Positions 11,687 through 23,983 of a stretch of DNA of 64,000 nucleotides are shown here, in pieces. The DNA lies in assembly GCA_015179045.1 (NCBI GenBank), contig WHUZ01000012.1, forward strand, positions 620,001 to 684,000, in the 5' to 3' direction. Both the position numbers and the translations under genes were made by a program. Position 1 is the first letter of the stretch, and each line of letters begins with the position of its first letter. Source of the DNA: Kalaharituber pfeilii. Taxonomy: Eukaryota; Ascomycota; Pezizomycetes; Pezizales; Pezizaceae. The notes beneath the pieces are model-generated. The model searched no databases. It saw nothing but the letters and a program-made list of their open reading frames with translations, and had not been told where the DNA came from.

Positions 11687-13212
11687 CCCTCCCTCCGCCA
11701 CCCTTGTGTTATCATCTGTTGGACTTACTTCTCTTTGACATAGTCTATTACTCGTAAGCACCCATCTTCGGAAACAACCGCCAGATGCACACAATCCGGC
11801 GAGAAGGCAAATGCATTTATCGGTTGTCTTGATACAGTCCAATACGCAACGGGATTCGTCTTCTGGTTTTTGGATTCCACAGACTTCTTTATGGTAAGAC
11901 CAAATTCCTTTTTTTCACCTTTATCTGACTCAATTTCCTCCTCTGGGACGAAAATTGCGTCTTCCTTGTCCTTATCATACACCACCATGGAGCCATCCAT
12001 ATGTGTTGCTAAAAATAAGCTTTCTGAGTCTGGTAGCCATTTGATATCTGTTACAGCATGTGCATTGATTTGGCCCTGGGATTGGGTGGGTCAATGATGA
12101 GTAAAAGAGTTTTAGGGTGCAGATACGAACATTTTTATTGATTCTTGCATACTTATTACTCATTGGATCGAACCACATTATATCCCCAGTTGAAAATCCG
12201 ATAACAACATCGAGATGTGAAGAGCTCTGAGTTAATGGATTAACGTCATGGCATAAGGGATGTGACTTTGTGAAGAGTATTTTGGACAGAGGATCTTGCT
12301 GTAAAAAGGTGTGAGCATCTGTGCCGCACAGAGCGATAACAGCAAATTACCTTCTTAGGATGGCTCAGATCTAACCAGTGGAGGGCTCTGTTGATATTTG
12401 CAAATGCAAATAGCTCCTCGTCGTATCGCTTGGCCAACCTCGCTGTCAGTATGTCATGTGGAATTATTCTAGATATGAATGAGCTGTTGTTCTTATTAAT
12501 GTTGCTCTTTTGTTTCCTCTTCTTAACGTCCTTCATCGACGCAGCTAGAGCAGCATTACCAGCCCCGAACCTCTCAGCTGATTTCTGCAGCCCGTCCCCA
12601 CTCCGCGAAGTGCCACTTCCCGAGCCTGTGACACCTGCGTCACTCCCATCTTCCATCCCGTCTGTATCTGCCGAAATCCGTGATTCACTTGCATCGAACC
12701 CTTTACTACCTGATGAGTTTTTTAAAGGTTGCAGCGTCGGGTGTCTATGCTTTAGGGGGACGAGAGACAGCTTTGTGCCAGCAGTAGGCGGTGACGGCGC
12801 TGTTGCTAGTGGGTTGGTGTTGGTTACCGGCGCCTCTGATGGATGTGGGGGCGGCGTCGCCAAATAGAGGTCGTCCCGTAGTGTGTAGGTTCCTGGGAAT
12901 TGTCAGCCATATCATGCATCCACTTGGCCTGCAGCAGCGGGAGCTATATGTTGCACCATGAAAGGCCTGCTCCATTAGAAGTCGGGCTGGTTGCTACCCT
13001 GAAGTGCATAACGGGGAAGGAGGGGGGTGAGGAAGGAGGGGGGGAGGGTCGCTTGTTGCATCTGTACCTTCACCAACGGAAAAGCAATAATCGGGACCGG
13101 TTGGATGGCCCAGGGTATTTGCCGTCTCGACGACGATCTGCGCCCCTCCTGAGCTAATGGTTCCGTAGGGTCCAGCACTGACCCGCGGGGGAGGTGGGGG
13201 AAAGACGAACAT
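10715..13212 (-). CDS. creC: CreC, WD40 partner of the CreB deubiquitinase (one frame slip)
   Basis: Orthologue of Aspergillus CreC (human WDR20/WDR48 type), the WD40 protein that stabilises the CreB ubiquitin protease in carbon catabolite repression. Eight exons fit: 13212-13068, 12892-12351, 12298-12131, 12075-11729, 11641-11357, 11248-11054, 10971-10896 and 10785-10715. They give about 609 aa. Diagnostic blocks in order are the N-terminal [93 protein letters not shown] and HIRTWDRPR. The region between [11 protein letters not shown] and SSFISR is low complexity, as is usual. In exon 5 the conserved TGGQDD needs five G, but only four are present (11559-11562 on plus), so the frame slips by one base. 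Two introns contain A tracts of 23 or more in the sense strand. The stop is TAG at 10715-10717. Confidence 0.93.
11277..11302. repeat. Poly-T tract inside a creC intron
   Basis: About 26 T on the plus strand, so poly-A in the creC pre-mRNA. It lies in the intron between the exons at 11641-11357 and 11248-11054. Confidence 0.75.
11660..11686. repeat. Second poly-T tract inside a creC intron
   Basis: About 27 T on the plus strand (poly-A in the transcript). It lies in the intron 11728-11642, which otherwise has a normal GTAAGT donor and a TAG acceptor. Confidence 0.75.
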
Positions 13213-16200
13213 GGCGGGGATAGTCCGGGGTAGAGGCGTGTGGGGTCACAGCGATTTTGCTAGCGGGCAGTGCTGTAAGTATTGGTTGTGAAGCGTGCGG
13301 CGTGTCTACTGGTAGGCACTCAGCAGGTGATTCTCAAACGACTATGTTTTATTCAAGTGAGGCAACAGGTTAATATTGCAGCTGCTCGAGTAAGGGGGTG
13401 ATGGGGGGGGGGGGTGCACGAGACTAGGTGGGTGGGTAGTTAAGTGGGAAGAATACGGGGGAGTAGGGGGAGTGTGGGGCAGGAAGGGGAGTTTGCGGAG
13501 CGCGAGGCTGGTATCGAGTCGATCTGGCTACTGTGTTGTGTGGGGGAGGAAGGTATCTGTGCTTTTGGCTGCAAGAGGGGGGGATTGCCGCCCTTGCGCA
13601 GCCTGCTGCACATTGGCTAAGAGGCGTGGGCGGTTGCGGGTAGGTGGACAGGTTAAACTCGATTGACGTGCACACGGACTAGTGCAGGCGGCATGGCACG
13701 CGGGCAGTGAGCAGCCGAACGGCATACGCGGGGGCGCTCCTGCGGCGGCGCACACTCTTGCCCTGCGCAGGGATGCGCATAGGGCCTGAGTCTGGGGTAC
13801 GGAGCAGGCCGGCATGCCTGGCCGCTGTGGTGCGCGGCTTTGGGCGCCCGCTGCGTTGCTTTGGCACGGCATGCCGAGCCTTGCCCTGCCGAGCGCCGGG
13901 CTAGCTAGTGCGCACGTGCGTGATGCGATCTCGCAGCCTGGCCTGGCAATCTCGGTAATATAATCTCTTGGGCCGAAGGTAATATTCCAGCAAGTTTAAC
14001 TTACTGTGGGTAATCAATTATCGAGAATTGCGGTTTGCTCTGGCAATATGCCCAAATTGCATGCATTGTCCATGCGCAGCAATCAATCGACGAGCGGTGC
14101 CAATCGTCACGCCTTGCGTCGTGAATATGGAAGGCAAAACACCTTCAGGGCAAATATTGTTATAACCAAACGTCCAATAATTTGCTACGACGGTGTGCAC
14201 TGTCATTCGAGCCCTTATCTATCAGCGGCCGAAAGCAAATCCTGAGGCCCACTGCCTTGATCGGTGTCATTGCACCCCCAACTTCATTACAACCCCCATA
14301 TCCAGCAGCCTTCCCCATAAAAAAACACAAATTCTAATTTCCATCTTCAACAAAGGATTGCAATACCTTTGATAGGCTCAACATGAGAATCCGGTGACTT
14401 CGGAGTCATTGAGAATAGTTTTCTGTGGAGATGAGGGTACTGGAAAGTCAAGTTTTAAAATGTCACTATTGAATGATATTGTATACGGGATATAAGGTCT
14501 GTCCTGCCACTGGGAGATATACTACAGCAGGATGGCGAGTTGAGAAGCGCTGATAGACATCGTGACAGGGACCATGTAGAGCTGAGTCTGGACGCGAGTG
14601 AGGAAAGCAGGTTCTAGGTGACGCGGAAAAAGGGGATCACCATGGGATGGAGAATTGGAGCATGGGCGTCCCGGATAGGCGATATGCGCCAGTAGCCCAG
14701 ATACTGGTGATGCAAAATTCTTTCTCCCTCTTGAAGAGGGGGTTATCACACACTCTGAAGGCAGAAAACGACGGAGAAAGCCTGTTACAATAGAGAGGAC
14801 TGCGGTGTTGTGCTATATTCCTAGTGCTGCTGATAGTGGAAAGGTACGACTCCTCGAACGAACCTGAAAACGCACCACCGAGATTAGGGTTGTCTATTGG
14901 ATGCATTCTTGCTTTTGACTCAACTTACCTAGTCTCGTGACCACAACTATCGCCCTACAATCAAGGCATGTGCTGTTGTACACAGTGTGGAATTGGAAGA
15001 GGAAAGCATGCTACCTAATGGTGCATTCTCCTAATAACCAGGTAACTGGAGGAGTTGGGGTAAGATAGAGCATGTAGTCTCAGAAAGCGAGGCCAAACTC
15101 AATATGTGCAGCATTATCTACTATACACACGGTTCAGATAGCTGCGCGCCTAGCAAATCTCCTTGCTTCTCGAACTGTTACCCTCAACAATCTACTCAGC
15201 AAATGCCAGTTATATTTGCCGCCCTAAAGATAGACTTAAATAAAACTATGTAGAGCTTTCAGACACAGCTTGATTATACCTGCATGAGCCTAAAATCACC
15301 ACCACATTCCACGTACGCCCAACATAGAGTTCTATATTGGAGCTGTAAACTCATACGCTGGGTATGACCTTATATCTCACCAACTCATCTTGATAACATA
15401 TATTGGAAGGATCGCGGAGGCTGCCCTTGTCCGCAGTGCCGTATATCCAAATTTCAAAGACCGACAGGACGAATCTATAGATTACCGTTGGTCACACAGT
15501 TGCAGCAGTTAGGGCACTGTGTTTCATATGGAAGAAGTGGTATTCTTAGTGAATTATACGATGCCTATATATGCTATGGAAATAACATTCAGTGGCTCTA
15601 TGATTATAAGTTCCCGAAAAGGCATAGTAGTCTGAAACCATTATGTACGAATGATTGTACAACTAAATTTGAGCTTCCACGTCTGGTTGACACTCTAACC
15701 ATACTAGAGCTTCAACAAAGTTATGTATGTTATGTACTAAGCGGAGACCACAAAGTGCATCACGTAGTTATGCACACAACATGTTATGATTCGAACAGCG
15801 TGGCTTCATAGGCAGATATGTCGACGTTGCTATGCAGTGGCCCACATTCCAGTTAGGTCCCGTGATATAATATTCGGCTTGTAAGATCATAACCCTTTGG
15901 GTAGGCAATCTACCTCGTATGCTTCTTCTAAGAAGTGAATAATTGCCAACTGTGACCAGGTCATACATGAGGCTAGTATATGTCTTTGTCTTTAATGGAG
16001 GTGAGATGGCACATTTCTACTTTATGTTAACACAGATCTGCTCATGATTTTATACACTTGTGTTGGTAATGTTCCCATTGGAAGGCATTGGCCGCAGCTG
16101 CCAGGCAAAATAGGCGTTAGGGATTATATACTCACGTTGGTGAATTCATACAAAAAGGTCTGGCAACGAGACTACATGGAGCGTTTCAAAATATCCCCTT

Positions 16201-16734
16201 CATGAGTTTCAACTCGAAAGGTGGTCTATGCTTGGCAAAAACATTAAAGTGTCATGCTCTTTTTTACCAGTCCGCATACTCGTGGATATCCACACGTGCT
16301 TGTTCCCCTTGCAACCAATACTCTGGATCCAAGGTGATCTGCCTACAGTATTGCAACTCAATGTACTCCATGCAGAACTATGAAATATGAAATGATATAA
16401 ATAGAGGCGCAAACGTGAAGACAACAAGGAATAACGCGAACATACAAACCATCCAGACTACGCACTACGGAAGCGCCAAAAGCAAAATCCGCACTGAAAA
16501 ACCCCAAGATAAAATAAAACCTTTAGGATGTAAATATATCCGGGAAGTTGAAATAAATAAAACGGTAAAATGGCAAACTCCCGTCATCAATCATTCATAT
16601 CATGATCATCATAAGTGAAAACATTTCTTGCGAGTGAAATTATGTACCTAGAAGTTGATGTTAGCTTTCAAAGCTCGGCTGGCGGTCCATGATGGGCTCC
16701 CTCTCAAGCAGATCTCTGCTAAAGAGCTATAGAA
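13213..16734. other. Spacer upstream of creC
   Basis: 13.2-13.95 kb is GC-rich and holds G runs (12 G near 13404). It is probably the creC promoter region. The rest has average composition. Open frames here are short and unrecognised. The minus-strand frames around 14.5-14.9 kb and the plus-strand frame 15488-15811 have no family resemblance I can name, so nothing is called. The dispersed motif occurs near 13421 and 14934. Confidence 0.45.
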
Positions 16735-18572
16735 TTAAAACCCGCCATATCCTCCTGGCATAAGAGATTCCTCTTCAATAGCCCTGTTTGCCTCCTCCTC
16801 CAAAAGTCTTCTCTTGAGCTTCCTACTCCTGATACTAACCCAGATGCATAGCGCAGTACCAACAGCTAGAACACAGGTCAACAGGAGCAGGTTGACAGGT
16901 CTCGGATCATGGTGGAACCATTTTGCTGTAACAGCATCCAGAGCTGTCTGGATGAAGTTAAAGAGACCAGCAATGCAAATTATGGATCCATATATTGTGC
17001 CAAATGTTTGGAAGCCAAAAACTTTGGCCGCATAGTCACTGGATTTTGCCAATATTAGCACCACAGGTATGCTAAGGGAAGGGAGAGTAATAACTTACGA
17101 TACGGCAGTATAATAGAATGGCCTGTATAAAACAAATAGAATGATGTTTGCATAAGCGGCCCACGTATCCCTCAGCAAGTTCAACAATCCAGTTGCACCA
17201 GCCACAAACACAAGTACGAAGAGTACCGTTGGCGTTCCAGTCTTATCTAGCAACATTCCAACGAATGGAACAGCGCATAGACCACCCACCGGGAGAGCAA
17301 TATCGAAAAAATCGTTGACCCAGATCGCCTTTTCTGCGCTGCCAAGGAGGAACTCATATTGAGGCCGAATTGTAGCGACGAAGTAATTGATTCTGGTCAT
17401 TTGGATAATAGTGAAAAGTGCAATCAAGATGTACCACGGGCTGAGCATCTGTTCACGTACGCTCTTGCCATGCATAGCACCCCATACACCGCTAATTTCA
17501 CGCTTTGTCTCCTCTTTCTTTTGATGACGGGAGGCGCCTTTACTACCGAGAAGGTTAGTGATTTCACTCACGACGCTTTCTCTCCGTTCACGCCGAAGTA
17601 GAAGCTCATCATCATCAATCTCCTCTTCGTCACTCTCCAGCATATCGTTATCGGCAAGCCTGGATTCCTCTTCTTCCACTTGCTTGACCAATTCACCCAC
17701 TGTCTTGTAGCTAGTTGCGGGCATGATAAAAATCTGGGCAAATAGAATGAACAGCGGGACAATGAGGTAGCTTAGAAAGAATACCCGAAGGGTGAGGAAG
17801 TGGCCAATATGCTGATAGGCTAGGCGATAAAAGAGGAAAATTGCGGATGATGCATCAAATGCGCCGGTGAGCAATGACAGGATGAATCCAGATGATGCAG
17901 GAAAAGTATTGGATAGTTGGAAAGATGGGATAAAAATGAATGGACCACCAAGAGCAAGGAAAAGATATCCAGGGACATAGGCTGAAAAATCGCCGTTAGC
18001 AATACACGTAATGATTATTGACTGCGTTAATTGACTGCTTGGACTTACCATCGAAAATGTCAATTCTTTGAGCGTAGGCGAATAGAAGAGCTCCCGTAGC
18101 AATGAACATGCTGCCAATGATGCCGCTGATCCTTGGTCCATACCGATCTAATATCGTACCAACGAGCAGTGCGCATACCTATCAATCCAAGTCAGTATAA
18201 GCATTTTTATTTTTCCAAATTCCTCGCGAGACGGTTATCACTAACATTTGTAGCAACAGCTGCTGTAGTGAACATAAAGTTCAGCCTCAATTCTTGCTCA
18301 AAGCATACTCTCACGTTTTTCTCCAGCTCCTCCTCTGTGCAATATTGTCTGTAGGCCTCCTCCTCGATCAAGACTGGCTTCAGGGCTGTCCGGCATCCCA
18401 GTCGCAAATTAGCAAGCGTTCAGTCATGGTGCAGCAGGAGCAACCAACCTGCATAACCAAAGACAACTCCCGCCGCAAGCAAACAGTATAGAACCGCTGT
18501 TGCAACCTGGAGCTTTCTTCTCGCCTTCGGGACCTCGAATGCACCGATGGGATCCTCGCCAGCTGCCCTCAT
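16735..18572 (-). CDS. FMP42: MFS transporter of the Fmp42 / SLC43-like family
   Basis: Membrane transporter of the fungal Fmp42 group, related to the SLC43 branch of the major facilitator superfamily. The substrate is not known to me. Five exons join in phase: 18572-18449, 18385-18246, 18178-18049, 17981-17099 and 17038-16735, giving 526 aa with no frame break. An early TM segment in exon 1 (VATAVLYCLLAAGVVFGYA) is followed by a loop and the LLVGTILDRYGPR signature of MFS loop 2-3. A long acidic/basic cytosolic loop between the two halves (EEEESRLADNDMLESDEEE onward) comes next. The second half contains SPWYILIALFTIIQMTRINYF and a repeat of the loop signature (GMLLDKTGTP). The conserved YYTAVSDYAAKVFGF spans the last splice junction. 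The C-terminal tail is basic, then acidic. The ATG was chosen because it opens the exon just before TM1 and all introns then keep phase. Confidence 0.9.
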
Positions 18573-20939
18573 TGTTTCTGAAATCACACGTCTGATTTTG
18601 TGTGAAGGGAAAGAGTCGACCCAAGTCGACGGAGCCAGAAAGTACGCCGTTTTGCGCTAACGGGCGGGTATCTACACCCGGAGGCAATCGCAGACGTCAC
18701 ACTTGGAACACAGGCTCAATCAATGGGGGTGGGGGGTGGGGGGTGGCTTGTTGAATCTGCCTGGCTCGTATCAGTAGGCTCAGTTGCTGGTGGATGTCGA
18801 TAGAAGGCAGTGGGAGGGAGGCGTGGTGCTGGGAATGCCAGGGAAATCAATTGGCAGATACGGGGAGGCAGGTCAGTTATAAGAGTGCTGGAGCAGGAAG
18901 CTCGTTGCACACCGTAGGCCATCGCAGCGCCGCAGCAGCAGGGCAATGTGGCCGGGCCGGCGGGCCCCCATTCGTGGCAGACTGTGTCGAGGGCACCTCC
19001 CTCGCACTGCTGCACCGCTGCACTGCAGACCATCGCGGCCGCCACTGGCTCGGGCGCACCCCGACGCGGAATGCTGCAGCACTGAGGGTGAGTACATGTA
19101 TGCGCTGCAGACATGTGCCCTACTTGGTTCACGGTATGATAACTTCAACAGGAGTCCTCACAGGAGCTCAGCCTTTTACTTCTCCGACGAGCGAACCCCC
19201 GCCAGTGGCCGTATGTACTAGCCATGAACAAGCTCAGAAGCCTGCTTGCCTGGCTTCGCGCGCACGCCACCCGGCGGCACTGCACCCTGCGTTGAAGGCA
19301 GTTTCCTCCCAAGTGACGATACACTTCAGCACCGGTAGTGCATATGATATGTAAACAAGGCAGAGGATACGGTACATGCCAGCTCGCTTTTACACTCAGC
19401 TGCCCCACTAGGTTCTATAGCACAAGGTTGCGCAAATGGGTTTGGTGCATTGCATCGAGTCTACTTGTATGAAGCACGCAAGATGTCCTTTGTTTGCAAC
19501 TTCGACTCTTACTCTCCATTGGTGAATCTGCATGGCTACAACTGAGCTGATAAAAGATAGAAAAAAGTAAGAAAAGCAGGGATGCAGTATGTATGAATAG
19601 CTAGGTACCGTGAAATGGCCCAAGCTACTTCATTCTGACTGGTCCACTTTATGTTATTTTTATATTTTCTTTTTATTCATGTTGGTCCAAATGAGTACGA
19701 CTTCTATTCTAGACTCGAAAACTAGCTTTACATCAGCTAGCATATCGAATCTCTGCCACTCTCTGAGACGCAGTTGCCAGCATGTTCTACGCAGCTCAAT
19801 CAATTGAATTACTCGGCTCCAGTTTGCCCCTTTGTCACTCAATTTTATTTATTTTATTTTTTTTCAAAGTTGTGGGGTTTGTGAACGCTAGTATCATTAA
19901 GAAAAAGGCACCGATTGGCTATGATAGCAGGACATGCAGATAAGAGATCCATTTCAGTCTAGATCGTAAATCACCAGACGAACTTCCTTTAGACTTAGAT
20001 CCCAGGCTATCGAGATATCCCTGGGGCTTCGAGACCTCATTGAAGATGATGACTGCGCTGGGGACCACCCAGCCTTTAAAATGCGTATGCAACCAGCCTA
20101 GCTAAAAAGCATGTGGCTTTTTGAAGTGTCTGCAGGGGAATGTGGCATATAGTGGTATGATCTTCGGGGTTGAATTTGAGGTGTGCCTTGCCATGGTACA
20201 GTATGGCTATGCCCAACCATTTTGAACCGGAATAAAACAATTTCACTGCCACTGAGGCCCTAATTCTGCAATATGTGAAACCTGGATTTTTAATATCGCT
20301 ACAGTAGTGTACTAATCCGACGCTACGAGAACCGATTAATGCTACAACTTGGGCAACTCCGGAGACCTCATTATCTGCTGATTTCTACTCATTCGCAATC
20401 AATCGACTTTGCAATACAGTCAATGAAAGATAGCAGTGCTCCCGAACAGCGGAAACAGCAGCATGGTTGATTAAGACAGACGAGTATGCAATAGTTGCTG
20501 TAGGCATATTGACAGCAATGTTCTTGAAATCAGCGTATCCTGCCTGACCTTAACTGTTAAATTGACCGAGAGGTTGCAGTTGACACCTCGCAACATTACC
20601 AAGACATGCCATCGGGAGAGCAAATGTCAAACTGTGCAGCAACGATGATTGAATGTTGCGTAGGAATTTTGCGACACTCACTAATCTCACTCGTCATCCT
20701 TCTGCTTCTCTGAAGAGTGGTGTTGATAGAGAACGCCAGACACTCTGAACAGTCAGATGTAAGCTATGATATCATACAGTACTCGTGAATAGTACCAGCT
20801 GTAACATCACACCCCGTGTTTTCAGACAATTGCTCCTCAAACCAAGCAAGTGCGGCGCGTCAAAGCATGTGACCCATTCCTGCCCGTAATCCGCACGTCA
20901 GAGTCCCTTCCGCGCGAGGGAAGAAGCGGCAGGATTAGC
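18573..20939. other. Divergent intergenic region, GC-rich near the FMP42-like start
   Basis: Shared 5' region of the minus-strand FMP42-like gene and the plus-strand LTA4-hydrolase gene. 18.7-19.3 kb is GC-rich and produces several overlapping long open frames on both strands, which I regard as composition artefacts. 19.4-20.8 kb is average, and I recognise nothing in it. Confidence 0.5.
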
Positions 20940-23760
20940 ATGCCATTGCTCAGGAGACCGCTCTCAGTCCCAATCCATTGCAGCGGCGTAGTGGGGCCCT
21001 TCATCGTCAGTACGCAGTCACTGGGCTACCGCAGCACCACAAGGGCCCTGCGAGTGCCCCACGCCCCCGCGCCAGCCCCCGCCCCCGCCCCAGCCAATCC
21101 AGATCCGCTGCACAACCTGTCCAGGTCCCCCGCTTCAAAGCTCGTGCCCGCAGGGACGTTACTACTACTACCATTGCAATCTCCGAAGGCACCACGGGGC
21201 CCTGCTGCAATTGGCCCTGCAATAATACGATACCTATCTACAATCTCAATCAGAAGAGCTGCAATTGCTTCGACGACCACTGCTGCTGCAATGGTCCTAC
21301 CGCACAATACCCGCTCCACAGACCCGAATACGCTAGCGAATACCCTAGACTTTGTGACGAAGAGGACTAAGTTGGATTATGAGTTGTCGTTCGAGAGGAA
21401 GGTACTCGAGGGGACGGTGGAGCATGAACTGAAGTGTATCGGTGATGGAGAGGAGGCGGTGTCAGCGGAGGTGTGGTTGGATAGTAGCTGGGTGGAAGTG
21501 AGCAAGGTAGTGATGGACGGTGAGGTACTGGGGAAGTTGGATGAGACAAAGGAAGTGAAGGAAAGTGAGGGGAAGGAGGGCAGGGAGGCAGGGGAAGGGG
21601 AGGGAGAAAAAAATGACAGTGTGGAGAAGGGATGGAAGTTGGAAGACAGGACGGGGCCGTATGGGTCGAGATTGAGGATTTTATTGGGGAGGAGGTTGGA
21701 GAAAGAGGAGGTAGTAAATGTGAAGGTATGTTTGGTTCCTGGATGATGTGTAGGATTTTCCGTGAAAGATAGTGCTAAGGTCAAACGCGATGTAGATTCA
21801 CTTCCAGACGACCTCAAAGTGTACAGCATTGGGATGGATGGATCCGGAGCAGACATCCAACAAACAGCATGCTTATATGTGTAATACCTCCCCGCACATA
21901 CCTCCTCATGATGCTGAGCTAACCGAGCACTACCATCTCAGACTCCCAATGTCAAGCCATACACTGCCGCTCCCTCTTCCCTTGCCAGGACACCCCCGCT
22001 GTCAAATCTACCTACCACAGCATCATCCGCTCTCCCCTCCCTGTCGTCGTCAGCGGACTTTCCCTCTCAACAAAGTCCCTTGGCGTAGGCCTTATCGAAT
22101 ACGAGTTTGAGCAGAAAGTCGCGATACCGAGTTACCTTTATGCTATTGCAAGCGGGGATATCACATCTGCAAGAATTGGACCCAGGAGCGCAGTGTGGAC
22201 GAGCCCAGATCAATTGGAGAGATGTACGAAGGAACTGGATGGGGATACAGAGAAGTTCATCGAAGCGGCGGAGGTGAGACACAGAGGTCGTATGAGTATA
22301 AAATGGAGGCTGATGACTTTTAGAAACTCATTTTCCCCTACGAGTGGGAAACCTACAACGTCCTGGTCCTACCCCCCAGCTTTCCGTATGGTGGAATGGA
22401 GAATCCGAATATGACGTTTGCAACCCCGACAATTATCTCTGGTGTAAGCTACATATTCTTCTCTCAAGAGGTAGAAGATGGAGACAAAAAGATCTACTTG
22501 ATATGCTAATCACGCTACCTTTGATGATATGGGGACTGAACAGGATAAATCAAACATCGACGTCATTGCACACGAGCTCGCGCATAGCTGGTCGGGCAAC
22601 CTGGTGACAAACGCAAACTGGGAACACTTTTGGCTGAACGAGGGTTGGACGACGTACCTTGAGCGGAGGATCATCGGGGCTATGTTTGTCTACTCTCTCC
22701 TCTCTCCACCACTATCAATTCCAAAAAACTTTAGCTATATACATAACGTACACTTAGGCTAACGCACCACCTCTACCCCCCCTCTGTAGCCATGGCGACG
22801 AAATGTTCCACTTCTCCGCCATAATCGGCTGGAAATCCCTCAACGAATCTATCAAGCAGTTTGGCCCAGATCACGAGTTTACAAAATTAGTGCCTAATCT
22901 CCACGACGGCGGGGACCCCGACGACGCGTTTTCAAGTGTGCCATACGAGAAGGGATTTAATTTGCTATATTATCTCGAAACGTTGGTGGGCAGGGAGAAG
23001 TGGGATAAGTTTATACCGCACGTGAGCTGCCCGCCCCCTTTTCCTTCCCTCTCCTCCTTTCTCACAAAATACAAGCTAATCAACCATAACAAAACATCGA
23101 CAGTACTTCGAGACCTTCCGCTACAAATCCCTTACCACTCCCACCTTCCTCTCCACCCTCACCGCCTTCTTCCAACCCGACCCCACCGCTACAAAGGCCC
23201 TCTCGATGATCAACTGGCCCTCATGGCTCTCTTCCCCGGGCCTGCCCCCCATCAGCCCCTCCTTCAACGCCTCCCTGGCCACTCCTTGCTACCTCCTCGC
23301 CGAGAAGTGGTCCAGTCTCCTCCCTCTCCCCCCTACCGTACAACCCTCCACATCCGATGACCTTGTCTCCGCAACCCGCTTCTCGCCCAGTCCCGCCGAC
23401 GTAGAGACTTGGTCAACGGGTCAAATCATCGTGTTTTTGGAAAAAGTGTCCGATTTCCCAGATCCACTCACGCCCCCGCTGGTCAACCTCATGGACGGTA
23501 CGTATCGGTTCTCGGAGTCGGGGAACGCCGAGGTGCTCAGCCGCTTTTACACGGTCGCGTTGCTCGCCAAGGATATGGAGGTCTACGAAAAGGTAGAAGA
23601 GTTTTTGGGTACAGTAGGAAGAATGAAGTTTGTGAGGCCCCTGTATAGTTTGCTCAACAAGGCCGACAGGGCAAGGGCAGTCAGGACATATATCAAGTAT
23701 CGGGGGTGGTACCATCCGATTTGTCGCGAGAGCGTGAGAAGGGAGTTGGGGTTGGAGTAG
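20940..23760 (+). CDS. LAP2: Leukotriene-A4 hydrolase / leucine aminopeptidase 2 (M1 zinc peptidase)
   Basis: Family M1 metallopeptidase with aminopeptidase activity and, in the family, epoxide hydrolase activity. Seven exons join in phase: 20940-21725, 21808-21880, 21942-22273, 22324-22443, 22544-22683, 22790-23021 and 23104-23760. Conserved blocks in order are [18 protein letters not shown], the substrate-binding PYGGMENP, the zinc motif [10 protein letters not shown] followed by the third ligand in [26 protein letters not shown], and the C-terminal helical domain ending RMKFVRPLY and WYHPICRE. From the ATG at 21291 the protein is 662 aa, the usual length. The frame stays open upstream to an ATG at 20940, adding 117 residues rich in Arg, Ser, Pro and Ala, with an Ala-Pro repeat and no acidic run. 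This could be a mitochondrial leader giving 779 aa. A Lys/Glu-rich insert follows the first beta-strands (coded near 21530-21640). Confidence 0.92.
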
Positions 23761-23983
23761 TTGTATAGAGAGAGAGGAGCAAATTTATATCAAACATTGT
23801 ATGCATCTCTGTTCGTTAGTGAGATGGAAATGACTTTAAAGATTCTAACAAACACATTACATTCAATTTACACCTGGTAATAGTCCAGCAGGGCTGCATA
23901 TGAATATTATTGGAAAAACCTATTACCCTGAAAATCTTGTGTGACTCAAGTGCCACCCCCCTAACACATACACATATATATAT

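Noticed and set aside
13528..13904. Overlapping open frames in the GC-rich block upstream of creC
   Set aside because: High GC lowers stop frequency on both strands. Products are Arg/Ala/Pro-rich without motifs.
18716..19354. Overlapping open frames upstream of the FMP42-like gene
   Set aside because: Same GC effect; no conserved blocks and no plausible splice partners.
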